In this document: positions 18,985-27,852 of the stretch, one piece after another
Position numbering within the stretch: position 1 is the stretch's first letter
Layout: every line of letters begins with the position of its first letter
Assembly (NCBI GenBank): GCA_029243485.1
Contig: JAQWRY010000010.1
Span: 1 to 64,000 of the forward strand
Length of the DNA stretch: 64,000 nucleotides
Direction: 5' to 3'
Source of the DNA: Candidatus Binatia bacterium
Lineage (GTDB): Bacteria; Desulfobacterota; Binatia; UBA12015
Notes under the pieces: model-generated
What the model was told of the DNA's origin: nothing
Databases searched by the model: none
Seen by the model: the letters and a program-made list of their open reading frames with translations, nothing else
Program-made: the position numbers and the translations under genes

Positions 18985-19377
18985 CTACGCTGCTTGCGCT
19001 GCGGCAAGCGGGCTTCGTGGACGGGTCTCGGCGCGTACGAGGCGACGGATCCATTCGGGTTCCAGTTTGAAGCGCTGGCAGAGAGGTACGAACGACAGGA
19101 AGTAGGATTCGTCCTCGGCCTCGATCCAGCGCATGGCGGACCTCGCGGCAGCGCGCTGAGCGCTCGATGGGGATCTGGCGTGTCGGATGGCGCACTGTAC
19201 GGCGTCGAAGAGAATCGCTCGGTGAAGGCTCAGCTCCGGCGAATCGGGACTCGATGGCTGGTTCATCGAGACCTGGGCCGGATCGACGGCGCTTGCCATC
19301 ACGAGCCGCTCGACTATCCCGTCGACTTCTCCGGGGTTGAGTCTTTGGATGGGCTTCTTCCGTGAATGTGAATTCAT
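18985..19377 (-). CDS. Hypothetical protein, 130 aa, first gene of the DUF378/TIGR01777 operon
   Basis: A soluble helical protein. Its C-terminal half (ARSAMRWIEAEDESYFLSFV, then LCQRFKLEPEWIRRLV) resembles a short conserved domain seen in many Deltaproteobacteria-like genomes, where a WI-x-FSF-x-C-LG-x-P-x-R pattern recurs. Function is unknown. It ends 20 bases before the DUF378 start and lies directly behind the tandem CGTTCA operator, so it is likely the promoter-proximal gene. Confidence 0.65.
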   Translation of the reverse strand: MNSHSRKKPIQRLNPGEVDGIVERLVMASAVDPAQVSMNQPSSPDSPELSLHRAILFDAVQCAIRHARSPSSAQRAAARSAMRWIEAEDESYFLSFVPLCQRFKLEPEWIRRLVRAETRPRSPLAAAQAA

Positions 19378-19406
19378 TGTCTAGTCCTCCGCCTCGTTCT
19401 GAATAA

Positions 19407-19506
19407 CGTTCAAAACGTTCAATACATGTCCAAATTGAAGAGGTCAAGTCCATATTATCAGGAAAAACTAGCAAATTGGGCTTTCTAAATCGTTCAAAAC
19501 GGTCAA
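19407..19506. promoter_or_regulatory. Two tandem CGTTCA operator sites between divergent genes
   Basis: CGTTCAAAACGTTCAA (19407-19422) and CGTTCAAAACGGTCAA (19491-19506) share 15 of 16 bases. Their starts are 84 bp apart, eight helical turns at 10.5 bp. The first lies 30 bases upstream of the minus-strand operon start; the second ends 12 bases before the MerR ATG. On the minus strand TTGACC and TATTGA with 17-base spacing flank site 1. Each site holds two direct half-sites 10 bp apart, as expected for a dimer or tetramer of a MerR-type repressor. Binding by the adjacent regulator is inferred. Confidence 0.55.
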
Positions 19507-19518
19507 GATAGAACAACA

Positions 19519-20424
19519 ATGGCTAAATCGACCCGAAACGATGTGAGTCCTCGCGATCTCGCTGCAGCGGTGGATGTCAGTGAGTCTTCCTTGAAGCGCT
19601 GGGCGGATGACGGGCTTCTCGAGGTGCGGCGGACGGCTGGAGGCCACCGCCGCATTCCCATCAGCGAGGCGATCCGGTTCGTTCGCGATGCGCAGCTCCG
19701 ATTGGTGAACCCAGCTCTTCTGGGGCTTCCCGATCTGGGAGAGATCAATCCGGAGGTAGGCCCGCCCGAGGGTGGTCAGCTCGAGGCGCTCTTTGTTGAG
19801 CACCGCGGTCGCGACGCGGCTCGAGTCGTGCTCGCCGCTTACCTTGGGGGCAGCAGCATCGCCGAGCTGTGCGACGGTCCGATCCGTCAGGCGCTGGCTG
19901 CGGTTGGCGAGCTCTACTTGAGTGGCGAAGAGGGCGTCGCGATCGAGCACGGAGCAGTCGACGCGTGTCTTGAGGGACTGAATGCAATCCGGCAGCTCGT
20001 CGTGCCGCCCTTGGACGCGCCCGTCGCGATCGGCGGTGCCATCCAAGGCGATCCGTACATTCTGCCCAGCTTGTCTGTCGCGATGGTCCTGGAAGAGATC
20101 GGATTCCGCGCGATCAACACGGGGCCAAACACTCCTGCGTCGGCGATCCTAGCGACCGCGCGGAGTGAACGACCCGCTCTGCTTTGGCGGTCAATCAGCA
20201 GCGTCCCCCGTGGAGAAGATTGGCTGAGCGAGGTCACATCGGTTCGGGGTTACGCCGAAGAATTCGGATGCGATTTCGTTCTAGGCGGCCGCGCCTGTCG
20301 TTCGGCGCGCGGGCTCTTGGCTGGGACTCAGGCCTTCGAGTCTCTGCAGGAGCTCTCGGGGTTCGGCCGAGCGTTGCTTGCCGCGAAAGGGGCGTCTTCA
20401 GGCGAGCAGAGCCAACGGGATTGA
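19519..20424 (+). CDS. MerR-family regulator with degenerate cobalamin-binding domain (CarH/LitR-like)
   Basis: 301 aa. The N-terminal MerR helix-turn-helix (about 10-50) reads VSESSLKRWADDGLLEVRRT and GGHRRI. The C-terminal part (about 85-250) has the CarH/LitR fold. The adenosyl-side motif WxxGx6EH appears as Y133-L-S-G-x6-E143-H144, so Trp has become Tyr. The cobalt-ligand motif G-E-x-H-x-x-G appears as G177-D-P-Y180-I-L-P, so the axial His has become Tyr. Known relatives need both for light sensing through adenosylcobalamin. It is divergent from the DUF378/TIGR01777 operon with paired operators between them. No clear Shine-Dalgarno precedes ATG 19519. Confidence 0.8.
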   Translation: MAKSTRNDVSPRDLAAAVDVSESSLKRWADDGLLEVRRTAGGHRRIPISEAIRFVRDAQLRLVNPALLGLPDLGEINPEVGPPEGGQLEALFVEHRGRDAARVVLAAYLGGSSIAELCDGPIRQALAAVGELYLSGEEGVAIEHGAVDACLEGLNAIRQLVVPPLDAPVAIGGAIQGDPYILPSLSVAMVLEEIGFRAINTGPNTPASAILATARSERPALLWRSISSVPRGEDWLSEVTSVRGYAEEFGCDFVLGGRACRSARGLLAGTQAFESLQELSGFGRALLAAKGASSGEQSQRD

Positions 20425-20456
20425 AGGCGGTTGCTCGACTTGGCGAGCGGCAGGCC

Positions 20457-21572
20457 TCAGGGTTTTGCTTCGTCGGCCAGCAGAGCGCCGAGCCGAGCGA
20501 GGTGGACCGAAGCACCACCCATCGCGTACTCGGTCTGCTTGGCCCACAGGAAGAACCGATGGATCGGGTACTCGATGTCGGCTCCGATTCCGCCGTGGAG
20601 GTGCTGCACGGAGTGTGCGACGCGGTGGCCGGCGCGGCATGCCCACCACTTTGCGACCTCGACTGCGCGGTCGGCATCGCGTTCTTCGTTCACCGCCCAG
20701 ATCGCTTGGTAGAGGGTGGATCGGATCGCCTCCACGTCGATGAAAGCATCGGCCGAACGCATCGCGAATGCCTGGAAGCTACCGATCGGCTTCTCGAACT
20801 GCTTACGCTCCCCGCCGTACCTCGCCGTTCGCTCGAGAGCTGCGTCGGAGATACCGAGCTGCAGTGCGCTCAGCGCGATAGTGGCGCGGCGCTCGATCCA
20901 GCGGACGATGGCGGCGCCGCGCGCCGGGTCGCCGAGGGCCTCGGCCCTCGCACCTGATAGCGTCATTGTGAACTGAGGCTCGCCGTTCGTCGTGATCTCG
21001 CGTTCCAACGAGACGCCGGCTGAGCTGGGCTCGACTAGGAAGATGCCAATCGCCTCGCCGTTCGTGCGCGCGGGAACCAGAACGAATCTGGCCCGATCTG
21101 CATCAGCGACGCATACTTTCACGCCGTCGATTGCCCATCGGTCGCCGTCGACCTTGGCGGTCGTTGCCGGCCGCGCTGGGTCGACGTGCCCCAGTTCTGC
21201 GAGGCCGGCGGTCAGGAGCGCCTGGCCGGCAGCCACGTCCGTGAGGATCCTCTTTTGATAGGTCGATCCGAACTCCTGGATTGGCAAGGCGCCGAGCACC
21301 AGCGTCGATACTACCGGCAGCGGTGCGACGCAGCGGCCGGCCTCCTCGCACAGTGCGGCCAGCTCGGCCATCCCGAAGCCTGCTCCGCCGAATTCCTCGC
21401 GAAGCGCGACGCCGAGAAGACTCGCGGTCGCGAGTTCTCTCCATAGCTCGGAGTCGTACCACCCTGGGTCTTCCGAAAGCTGCTTTACGCGGTCGTCGGT
21501 CGCCCAATCGTTGATGATGCGACGCGCAAGCGCCTGTACGGCTTTGTGATCTTCGGTGAGTGCGAAATCCAT
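20457..21572 (-). CDS. Acyl-CoA dehydrogenase, second subunit of a pair
   Basis: 371 aa from ATG 21572 (MDFALTEDHKAVQAL), preceded by AAGGACGGGGA. A 35-residue upstream extension is unlikely because it would overlap the previous gene. Family motifs: REEFGGAGFGMAELA, then KQFEKPIGSFQAFAMRSAD (FAD/helix G region) and HLHGGIGADIEYPIHRFF. It is 17 bases downstream of another acyl-CoA dehydrogenase. Paired genes like these often form alpha2beta2 enzymes (as in the FadE26/27 or FadE28/29 type) acting on steroid or branched acyl-CoAs. Which subunit is catalytic cannot be settled from sequence alone. Confidence 0.85.
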   Translation of the reverse strand: MDFALTEDHKAVQALARRIINDWATDDRVKQLSEDPGWYDSELWRELATASLLGVALREEFGGAGFGMAELAALCEEAGRCVAPLPVVSTLVLGALPIQEFGSTYQKRILTDVAAGQALLTAGLAELGHVDPARPATTAKVDGDRWAIDGVKVCVADADRARFVLVPARTNGEAIGIFLVEPSSAGVSLEREITTNGEPQFTMTLSGARAEALGDPARGAAIVRWIERRATIALSALQLGISDAALERTARYGGERKQFEKPIGSFQAFAMRSADAFIDVEAIRSTLYQAIWAVNEERDADRAVEVAKWWACRAGHRVAHSVQHLHGGIGADIEYPIHRFFLWAKQTEYAMGGASVHLARLGALLADEAKP

Positions 21573-21589
21573 GATGTCCCCGTCCTTCG

Positions 21590-22765
21590 TCAGGAGCGCG
21601 GCAGGCCGAGGCCCATCCATGCCACGATCTGTCGCTGAATCTCGTTTACCCCGCCACCGAACGTGTTGATCTGACACGCACGGTATTGCATCTCGATTTC
21701 GCCGCGCAGGACGGCGCCCGGCGAGCCCGACTTGAGCAGGCCGGGTGCTCCGAGGACGTCGAGGAGAAGCCGATAGATCTCAATCAGTTCTTCGGTGCCG
21801 AAGACTTTTACCGAAGATGCGCGAGCAGGTTCGAGCTTGCCGCTCTCGAGTTCCCACGCCATCCGCCAGTTCATGACTTTGGCCGCATCGGTGCGGGCGT
21901 AGGCTTCGGCGAGCGTGGTCTGAACCCAACCTTGTGCGAGAAGGGGTCTGCCGTCGTCGGTCGTGGTCGACCGCGCGAAGTCGATCGTGTCGTCGACCAG
22001 GCGCTGGGCGATACAGCCCCAGACCCCGAGACCGATGCGCTCGTAGTTGAGCTGCGTCGTAATCAGCTTCCAGCCGGCGTTCTCGTCGCCGACGAGATTG
22101 GTGACCGGCACGCGTACGTCGTCGTAGTACGTCATGTTGGTGCGCCCGTCGCCGACCGTGAAGATGGGCGCAATCTTCAGTCCCGGCTGATCGGTCGGCG
22201 TGATCAGTATCGAAATCCCCCTGTGCTTCGCTGCGTTGGTATCGGTGCGCGCTGCGAGCCAGATGTAGTCGGCATCGTTCGCGCCGCTCGTGAACATCTT
22301 CGTGCCGTTCACGACGTATTCGTCGCCGTTGCGTTTGGCGCTGGTTGTGAGAGAGGCGAGATCCGTGCCGGCACCGGGCTCTGAGTAGCCGATCGCGAAG
22401 TGGACTTCGCCGCCGAGAATGAGGGGTAGGAACTGGCTCTTCTGTTCTTCCGTACCGTGACGCATGATTGAGGGACCGACCGTATTGAGCGTGACGAACG
22501 GGAGGGGCGCTCCTGCTCGGCGCGCCTCGTCGAGAAAGATCAGTTGCTCGATCCCCGTGAACCCCTGGCCTCCCCACTCCTGCGGCCAGCCGACTCCCAG
22601 CCATCCATCCTTTCCGATCTGCCGGATGATTTCCTTGTAGAAGGGGCCGCCTACACTCTGGCTCAGACGCTCTCGCGTACTGTCGGTCATGAGGCCGGCG
22701 AAGTACTCTCGGATTCTTCCGCGCAGCTCCTTTTGGTCGGGCGTGAAATCAACGTACATCTGCAC
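21590..22765 (-). CDS. Acyl-CoA dehydrogenase, first subunit of a pair
   Basis: 391 aa. Motifs: WPQEWGGQGFTGIEQLIF, the substrate/FAD loop IGYSEPGAGTDLASL, FTSGANDADYIWLAART, and a C-terminus NTFGGGVNEIQRQIVAWMGL like the FadE26/28 group. It oxidises acyl-CoA to the 2-enoyl-CoA and passes electrons to ETF. It is immediately upstream of the second acyl-CoA dehydrogenase and they are surely co-transcribed. A catabolic role in side-chain or branched-chain degradation is inferred. Confidence 0.88.
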   Translation of the reverse strand: MQMYVDFTPDQKELRGRIREYFAGLMTDSTRERLSQSVGGPFYKEIIRQIGKDGWLGVGWPQEWGGQGFTGIEQLIFLDEARRAGAPLPFVTLNTVGPSIMRHGTEEQKSQFLPLILGGEVHFAIGYSEPGAGTDLASLTTSAKRNGDEYVVNGTKMFTSGANDADYIWLAARTDTNAAKHRGISILITPTDQPGLKIAPIFTVGDGRTNMTYYDDVRVPVTNLVGDENAGWKLITTQLNYERIGLGVWGCIAQRLVDDTIDFARSTTTDDGRPLLAQGWVQTTLAEAYARTDAAKVMNWRMAWELESGKLEPARASSVKVFGTEELIEIYRLLLDVLGAPGLLKSGSPGAVLRGEIEMQYRACQINTFGGGVNEIQRQIVAWMGLGLPRS

Positions 22766-22852
22766 TCCAGGGCGCTTGAGCGAACGCGAAGGAGGCGCTC
22801 ACTGAGAACTCTCGTGGGAAATCCTAGATGCTCTTGCGAGCCTGACAAGACT

Positions 22853-24328
22853 CTATTTTGCGATATTGGTCCGGGACACGCCCCGAAGGAGGTCGAGGGC
22901 CGCGGCCCTCCGCTTTTGGTAATCGACGCACGGGGGTGGGTAGCCCGTTCGGGCGAGGGTCGACGGGTCGCGAGCCGGCTCGTGAATCAGCGGAGCCTCG
23001 ACATCCGCCAACTCGGGCACCCAGCGGCGGATGTACTTCCCCTCGGGATCGAACTTCTTCGACTGGAGCAATGGGTTGAAGATCCGGAAGTAGGGTGTCG
23101 CGTCGGTCCCTGTGGATGCTGACCACTGCCAGCCCCCGTTGTTGGCGGCTGGGTCGCCATCGACCAGGCGCTGCATGAAGGCCCTCTCTCCGATTCTCCA
23201 GTCCACCAAAAGGATCTTGCTGAGAAACGAGGCGGTGATCATCCGCAGCCGGTTGTGCATCCAGCCGGTTTCATTCAGCTGTCGCATCCCCGCGTCGACG
23301 ATCGGAAAGCCGGTACGCCCCTCGGTCCAGGCTTCGATGATCTCGGGCCGCTTCTCCGGCCAGATCATGTGCTCGTATTGTCTGCGGAAGGGGCCTCGGA
23401 GAACGCGTGGGAAGTGAAAGAGCACGGAGTGGTAGAAGTCACGCCAGCAGAGTTCGGTCACGAATGCGCCGGCTTCCTGGAGCCGATGCTTCTCCTCTCG
23501 GTTCATTCCAAGGTGGGAGCGGGAGGGGTCGAGGTCGACATGCTCCTCTCCCACGAAGCGCGCGACGGTGGCGTAGATCTGTCGAGAGGACAACGTTCCA
23601 TACTTCAGGTCCGCGGAGATCCCCGACGTTCCGGTGAGGCTCGGCGTGTTGCGGTCCGACCGATAGCGAGCAAGTCGGCTCGATACGAATCGGCGGAGGC
23701 GCCGCGCGGCTTGGGGCTCGCCCCCGGCGATGATCCTGGCGTGGAGGGAGAACCCGAGGCTGGACAGCGTGGGAAGAGAGCTTGCGACTGAACGGAATTG
23801 GCGGGGCAGTGTGGTCGGCTTCATGCTCGGTCGTCGCAGCGGAGGGGACTTGGCGACCTGGCGCCACCGTCGAGCGTACGGGGTGAAGACGGTGTAAGGG
23901 CTCCCATCGTCCTTGACGCACTCCCACGGTTCGACCAGCACGAGGTCCGCGAAGTCACGCCACCCGATCCCAAGCTCTCCGAGCGCCGCCTGGACCCCAG
24001 CGTCGCGCCTTCTTCCGTAGGGACTGTAGTCTCGATTGGTGAACACCGCGTCTGCCTCGAGGTCGTTCGCGATCGCCGGCACGACGCTTCGTGGCTCGCC
24101 GTGGAGTATGAGCAAGGGCAGGCCGCGCTCCTCCAGGCTTCTCCGCAGACTCGCTAGCGCGTCGAGTAAAAACGCGACGCGTGGAGCTCCGATGTCGGTG
24201 GATTCGAGGAGTTTGGGATCGAGGACGAAGATCGGAAAGACGGTGTCTCCGTCGCGACACGACGCGCTGAGCGCGGTGTTGTCGCAGAGGCGAAGGTCCC
24301 GCCGGAACCAATGAAGGATCCGCTTCAT
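22853..24328 (-). CDS. phrB: Deoxyribodipyrimidine photolyase (class I cryptochrome/photolyase)
   Basis: 491 aa. The N-terminal antenna-binding alpha/beta domain starts ILHWFRRDLRLCDNTAL. The FAD domain carries ELCWRDFYHSVLFHFPR, FPIVDAGMRQLNETGWMHNR, SKILLVDWRIGERAF and ANNGGWQWSASTGTDATPYF, with the tryptophans that stack the lesion and relay electrons. It repairs UV cyclobutane dimers with blue light. It lies in the same neighbourhood as TIGR01777, DUF378 and a CarH-like regulator, the usual light-induced company. No CGTTCA operator is seen upstream of this gene. Confidence 0.95.
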   Translation of the reverse strand: MKRILHWFRRDLRLCDNTALSASCRDGDTVFPIFVLDPKLLESTDIGAPRVAFLLDALASLRRSLEERGLPLLILHGEPRSVVPAIANDLEADAVFTNRDYSPYGRRRDAGVQAALGELGIGWRDFADLVLVEPWECVKDDGSPYTVFTPYARRWRQVAKSPPLRRPSMKPTTLPRQFRSVASSLPTLSSLGFSLHARIIAGGEPQAARRLRRFVSSRLARYRSDRNTPSLTGTSGISADLKYGTLSSRQIYATVARFVGEEHVDLDPSRSHLGMNREEKHRLQEAGAFVTELCWRDFYHSVLFHFPRVLRGPFRRQYEHMIWPEKRPEIIEAWTEGRTGFPIVDAGMRQLNETGWMHNRLRMITASFLSKILLVDWRIGERAFMQRLVDGDPAANNGGWQWSASTGTDATPYFRIFNPLLQSKKFDPEGKYIRRWVPELADVEAPLIHEPARDPSTLARTGYPPPCVDYQKRRAAALDLLRGVSRTNIAK

Positions 24329-24403
24329 GGTGTGGCCGCACGCACGGTTCTGGCTTCTCGGTCCAGAAGGTTCCCCACGGACCTCACTTCGCGATCGGAC
24401 TGC

Positions 24404-25507
24404 TCAGCCATCTTGGGAGGTGCGTGGTGGGGTGCGAACGCCCAGGAGATCGTGGGAGTGGAAACTCTCGACCGGCACGGGGCCGCATGGCGTCAGAGTG
24501 TCGGGCATTGTGCCGGGATCGCGGTGGGCTGGTCGGTGGCTGTGTCGGGAGAGGAAGCTCCAAACTTCCTCGACGGCTTCGAACCCCGCCATCGCATCGT
24601 CGCTCGGAAGGTCTCGTGTGTACTTGCCGCCGGGCCAGGCGTGTGGCCACTCGGCAACACGGTACAGCACGACTTCGGATGCGGGCTCGGCGCCCTGCCA
24701 TTGTGAACGCGTAATCCGCTGCCTCCGCAGTGAGTCCGTTCTGGGTTCGGCGAATGTTCCATTGGCGCTCCGCCAGAAGTCCACGGACTCCGCTACCGAA
24801 AGGAACGTTCGACCTTTCGATCCTATGGGGTCGATCCCGCCGTCCCAGGGGACCACCTGGTCGGCGTCCCCGTGCATGAGTAACATTGGCACGGGCCGCG
24901 AGGGGGAGGTGATGCGCCAGACTTGCTCGCCCTCTGCCGGACTCCCACCGACCGTGCCTGATATGGCAGCGGCGGCTGCGACGACATCCGACATCTCCGA
25001 GGCGACCCGATGCACCATCATGGCACCGTTGGACATTCCTACGATGTAGACGCGCGACCAATCGACGGGCGCGCGCCGGTCTACCGCAGCCATCACACGA
25101 TGAGTGAATGCAACGTCGTCGACGTCTCCTTCGTTGGCGGGCCCACAGCAGTGGCCGCTGTTCCAGTGCTGTAGTAGCCCCAGGAACCCCGAGCCGCGCG
25201 GGTAGACGACAATCAGTCCTTCGCGGTCGGCCAACGCGTCGAGACTGCTCTCCTCTGCCATTTCCTCGGGCGAACTGAATGCTCCGTGAAAAGCGAGGAT
25301 GAGTGGACGTGGGTCGCCGGCGGCACAGTTTGGAGGCAGGTGGAGACGATACTCGTCGGGGTCGGCGGGCGCGCTTCCGTCGGGGTCCGGGAGGAAGGTT
25401 TGAAGGCTCAACGGCCCACGCATTAGCGGGGGGGAGCACGCGACGCCAACCAGCGCGAAGACGGCGACTGTTGCGGCCGGAACGGTTCTTTTGTCGAAGG
25501 ATGTCAT
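24404..25507 (-). CDS. Secreted esterase of the LpqC / polyhydroxybutyrate depolymerase family
   Basis: 367 aa lipoprotein: the signal ends FALVGVAC. The alpha/beta hydrolase core shows LILAFHGAFSSPEEMAEES, the family landmark HWNSGHCCGPANEGDVDDVA, the nucleophile elbow GMSNGAM, the acid loop LLMHGDADQVVPWDGG and a late WPHAWPGG with the catalytic His. Relatives cleave short polyesters or feruloyl esters outside the cell. The last 50 residues after the hydrolase fold look unstructured. Confidence 0.85.
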   Translation of the reverse strand: MTSFDKRTVPAATVAVFALVGVACSPPLMRGPLSLQTFLPDPDGSAPADPDEYRLHLPPNCAAGDPRPLILAFHGAFSSPEEMAEESSLDALADREGLIVVYPRGSGFLGLLQHWNSGHCCGPANEGDVDDVAFTHRVMAAVDRRAPVDWSRVYIVGMSNGAMMVHRVASEMSDVVAAAAAISGTVGGSPAEGEQVWRITSPSRPVPMLLMHGDADQVVPWDGGIDPIGSKGRTFLSVAESVDFWRSANGTFAEPRTDSLRRQRITRSQWQGAEPASEVVLYRVAEWPHAWPGGKYTRDLPSDDAMAGFEAVEEVWSFLSRHSHRPAHRDPGTMPDTLTPCGPVPVESFHSHDLLGVRTPPRTSQDG

Positions 25508-25742
25508 CTGGCGACCGCTCCTTCCGTCGCGGGAGTCTTCATTGCCCGCGCTGTGAGGCTGGCGAACATATAGTATTTTCCCTGCGCGGCAATAGGGATG
25601 GTCGCCGGTGAATCCCGAATTAGGTCTTCGATTGGTTGTTGAATCTGGTGTGGGCGTGAGTAGACCCTAGCCGGACTTTACGGCCGGTCAAGAAGTACGA
25701 TCGTGTAGCGGTCGGCGGTTCTCGAAACGGCTCTGCCGGCTG

Positions 25743-26780
25743 TCAGCGCTGCGCTGACCGAGGATGGCTTCGTCTTCGTAGACGCGCGGCGATCCAGAGA
25801 TCCATCTCTTCCCATCGGTTGAAGAGCCATTCGGACTTCGCCTCACGGCTGCTTGGGATTGCGATGGCCGGCACGCGCCAGAAGGCCGCCTTCACGCGAC
25901 TCCCGACGAGACTCCCCGAGAGGAGATCGGTGAGGCGCATGGTGCCCTCGAGTCCCTCGTGCGCGCAGAAGACGACATCGGTTTCGGGGCATTCCTCGAG
26001 CAGGGCGAGAGAGCCGCCGAGTCGGGGCGGGAGAAGGTTCTCCAGTGCGCGGGCGCGCGCGAGAAGAACCGTGTCGCCGCGCGCTTCGATCCGTGCAAGC
26101 ACCGCCTTGCGGCGTTCTGGTGTGAAGCGTGTTCCTTCCGGATAGATGAGCACGCCGTCGCTTGGTCCGAGGTCCTGCGCGAGTCCGCGAATCCTCTGAA
26201 TCTCCGGCTCGCTGATATTCGCCTCACGCTCGATGAAGCAGTTGGGGAGTCGGTGCCCCACGATGTCGAGACAAGGGTCCCATAGGAGTTCGCGCTTGAG
26301 GACGTAGCGAAGACGATGACCATGCGCGGCCGAGAGATAGTGGGCTGCCAGCACTGTGTCGACGACGCTGACGTGACGAACGAAAAGAAGAAAGGGTCCA
26401 TCGCCGCGAGGGACTACCTCGCTCCCTTCTACGTCGACGCAGAACCCGAGCAGGACGCGGCCCCCGGTGAGGAGGGTGGAGGCCCACCAGGATTGCAGGC
26501 GAAAATGAGCATCGACCCAAGCCGGACCCGCTCTTCCCGTCGTGAGGCCGAAACGTAGCCACAACCACCCGCTCCCGAGGATGCCGAAGGTTTCGCATCC
26601 GAAGTAGTGGACGAGGAATACAACTCCTCGCGTCATCGCGAAGCGGCTTCCCCGGACGATGTCTGCGGCGGCGCACAGCGGGAGGAGGAGTGGAAGAGAA
26701 ACGAGGCCCAGGAGGAAGGAAAGGATGAACAGGGGCACCGTCACGAACCGGCGCATGGCTCGTGTTACGCGATCCGACAT
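25743..26780 (-). CDS. 1-acyl-glycerol-3-phosphate acyltransferase-like (PlsC family) membrane protein
   Basis: 345 aa. The HX4D catalytic motif is RHVSVVDT and the phosphate-binding motif is IYPEGTRFTPERR. Two or three N-terminal membrane helices (FILSFLLGLVSLPLLLPLCA and the next) anchor it. It is the last gene of a minus-strand operon with a membrane protein and a chalcone-isomerase-like protein; it starts at the base after its neighbour ends. It probably acylates a glycerolipid; the substrate is not clear. Confidence 0.85.
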   Translation of the reverse strand: MSDRVTRAMRRFVTVPLFILSFLLGLVSLPLLLPLCAAADIVRGSRFAMTRGVVFLVHYFGCETFGILGSGWLWLRFGLTTGRAGPAWVDAHFRLQSWWASTLLTGGRVLLGFCVDVEGSEVVPRGDGPFLLFVRHVSVVDTVLAAHYLSAAHGHRLRYVLKRELLWDPCLDIVGHRLPNCFIEREANISEPEIQRIRGLAQDLGPSDGVLIYPEGTRFTPERRKAVLARIEARGDTVLLARARALENLLPPRLGGSLALLEECPETDVVFCAHEGLEGTMRLTDLLSGSLVGSRVKAAFWRVPAIAIPSSREAKSEWLFNRWEEMDLWIAARLRRRSHPRSAQR

Positions 26781-27374
26781 TCAGCCGCCCGCAACGACAG
26801 GGAAAAAAGCTGGCCAGACCAGCGCGTCGAGCACTGCGGTTTGGAAGGAGAAGAGTAGGGCTCCAAGGATGGCAAGCGCCCGCGCCCCACGCGCGCCGGA
26901 CGGCGCGGCCGTGGCGATCGACGCGATCAATGCGAGGGAGGCTACTCCGACCACGGTGAGCACGATTCGAATCGAAAGCCACAAAGCCGAGTTGGGTGTT
27001 TCGATCATCTGGAAAGTGAGAGGCATCCACAGCGCGGAGGGAATGAGAATCGCCGCGTAGATGGCACTGAACGCTCGGAATCCGAATCGGCCAAAGATCC
27101 GCACGTTCGAAGTATCGAGTGAGAACAGGATGTAACCCGTGAAGAGAAAGTACCCCACGGCCGCGAGCAGCATTGAGATCGTGTAGAGCGGCTGGAGGCC
27201 CTCCGGCACCCCGCCCCATACCGCTCCCGAACTCTCGGGGTGTGTTGCGATGCCGACGACGTAGCTTGCGAGCACTGCGACCCCGCCGATGATGTTCAGG
27301 GCAATGAACATCCTTTGGTGCGTCGCGCTCGAGAGCGCTTGGGATCCTTGCAGAGGTTTGGTCGCTGCACTCAT
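26781..27374 (-). CDS. Hypothetical integral membrane protein
   Basis: 197 aa with about six hydrophobic segments (for example MFIALNIIGGVAVLASYVVG and SMLLAAVGYFLFTGYILFSL). It overlaps the chalcone-isomerase-like gene by 4 bases and is adjacent to the PlsC-like gene, so it is translated with them. I recognise no named family. Confidence 0.7.
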   Translation of the reverse strand: MSAATKPLQGSQALSSATHQRMFIALNIIGGVAVLASYVVGIATHPESSGAVWGGVPEGLQPLYTISMLLAAVGYFLFTGYILFSLDTSNVRIFGRFGFRAFSAIYAAILIPSALWMPLTFQMIETPNSALWLSIRIVLTVVGVASLALIASIATAAPSGARGARALAILGALLFSFQTAVLDALVWPAFFPVVAGG

Positions 27375-27775
27375 GATACCCCCAGGAGTTCGTTTTTCAG
27401 AGGCGCGTCGAGCGGATCCTCGCCGAGCCAGATGTCGAAGAGGGATGATGCGAAATCCTCTCCCTGGATAACGCCTAGGCGCTCGCCGTTGAGAGATAGC
27501 TCGGTTCCCACGTCCGGCATGTAGGTGATGGCGTATCGGTCGCCGGGTTCCACGTCGCGGTAGAGTTCGTTCGAGCGCTCGATACGGACCTCGAGTTCGA
27601 GGTACGTGGCTTCGTCCACGTTTCTGGTGATGCCTTTGCGTGTTGCGTCTGCAAATCCCGCCGCGGGTATGGACCAGAAGTACTCGAGCTCCAGCCGGCG
27701 GCCGGCGGTCTCATCGATCGCCGCGGCGACGGCGCCGCGAAGAGAACCCCGATCTATCGATTTCTTGCAGTGCAT
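27371..27775 (-). CDS. Chalcone-isomerase-like protein, short N-terminus
   Basis: 134 aa. The CHI-like fold is clear at the C-terminus: EPGDRYAITYMPDVGTELSL, GEDFASSLFDIWLGEDP and LKNELLG. Bacterial members are usually about 180 aa with an export signal; here about 45 N-terminal residues are missing and translation would begin at MHCKKSIDRG. The sequence upstream is a promoter-like palindrome, so the gene may have been shortened by deletion. Bacterial CHI-like proteins are thought to bind fatty acids and appear in light-regulated sets. Confidence 0.7.
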   Translation of the reverse strand: MHCKKSIDRGSLRGAVAAAIDETAGRRLELEYFWSIPAAGFADATRKGITRNVDEATYLELEVRIERSNELYRDVEPGDRYAITYMPDVGTELSLNGERLGVIQGEDFASSLFDIWLGEDPLDAPLKNELLGVS

Positions 27776-27799
27776 GCCCCAACCCTACGGCTGGCCAAA

Positions 27800-27828
27800 C
27801 TTCTGTCGAGCAATTATCTAGACAGAAG
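27800..27828. promoter_or_regulatory. Inverted repeat upstream of the chalcone-isomerase-like operon
   Basis: CTTCTGTC (27800-27807) and GACAGAAG (27821-27828) are perfect 8-bp arms around a 13-base AT-rich spacer, 24 bases upstream of the operon start. A second half-site (AGACAG) follows at 27831-27836. It could be an operator; the protein that binds is unknown. Confidence 0.4.
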
Positions 27829-27852
27829 CCAGACAGCAATAATAGCCTATGA

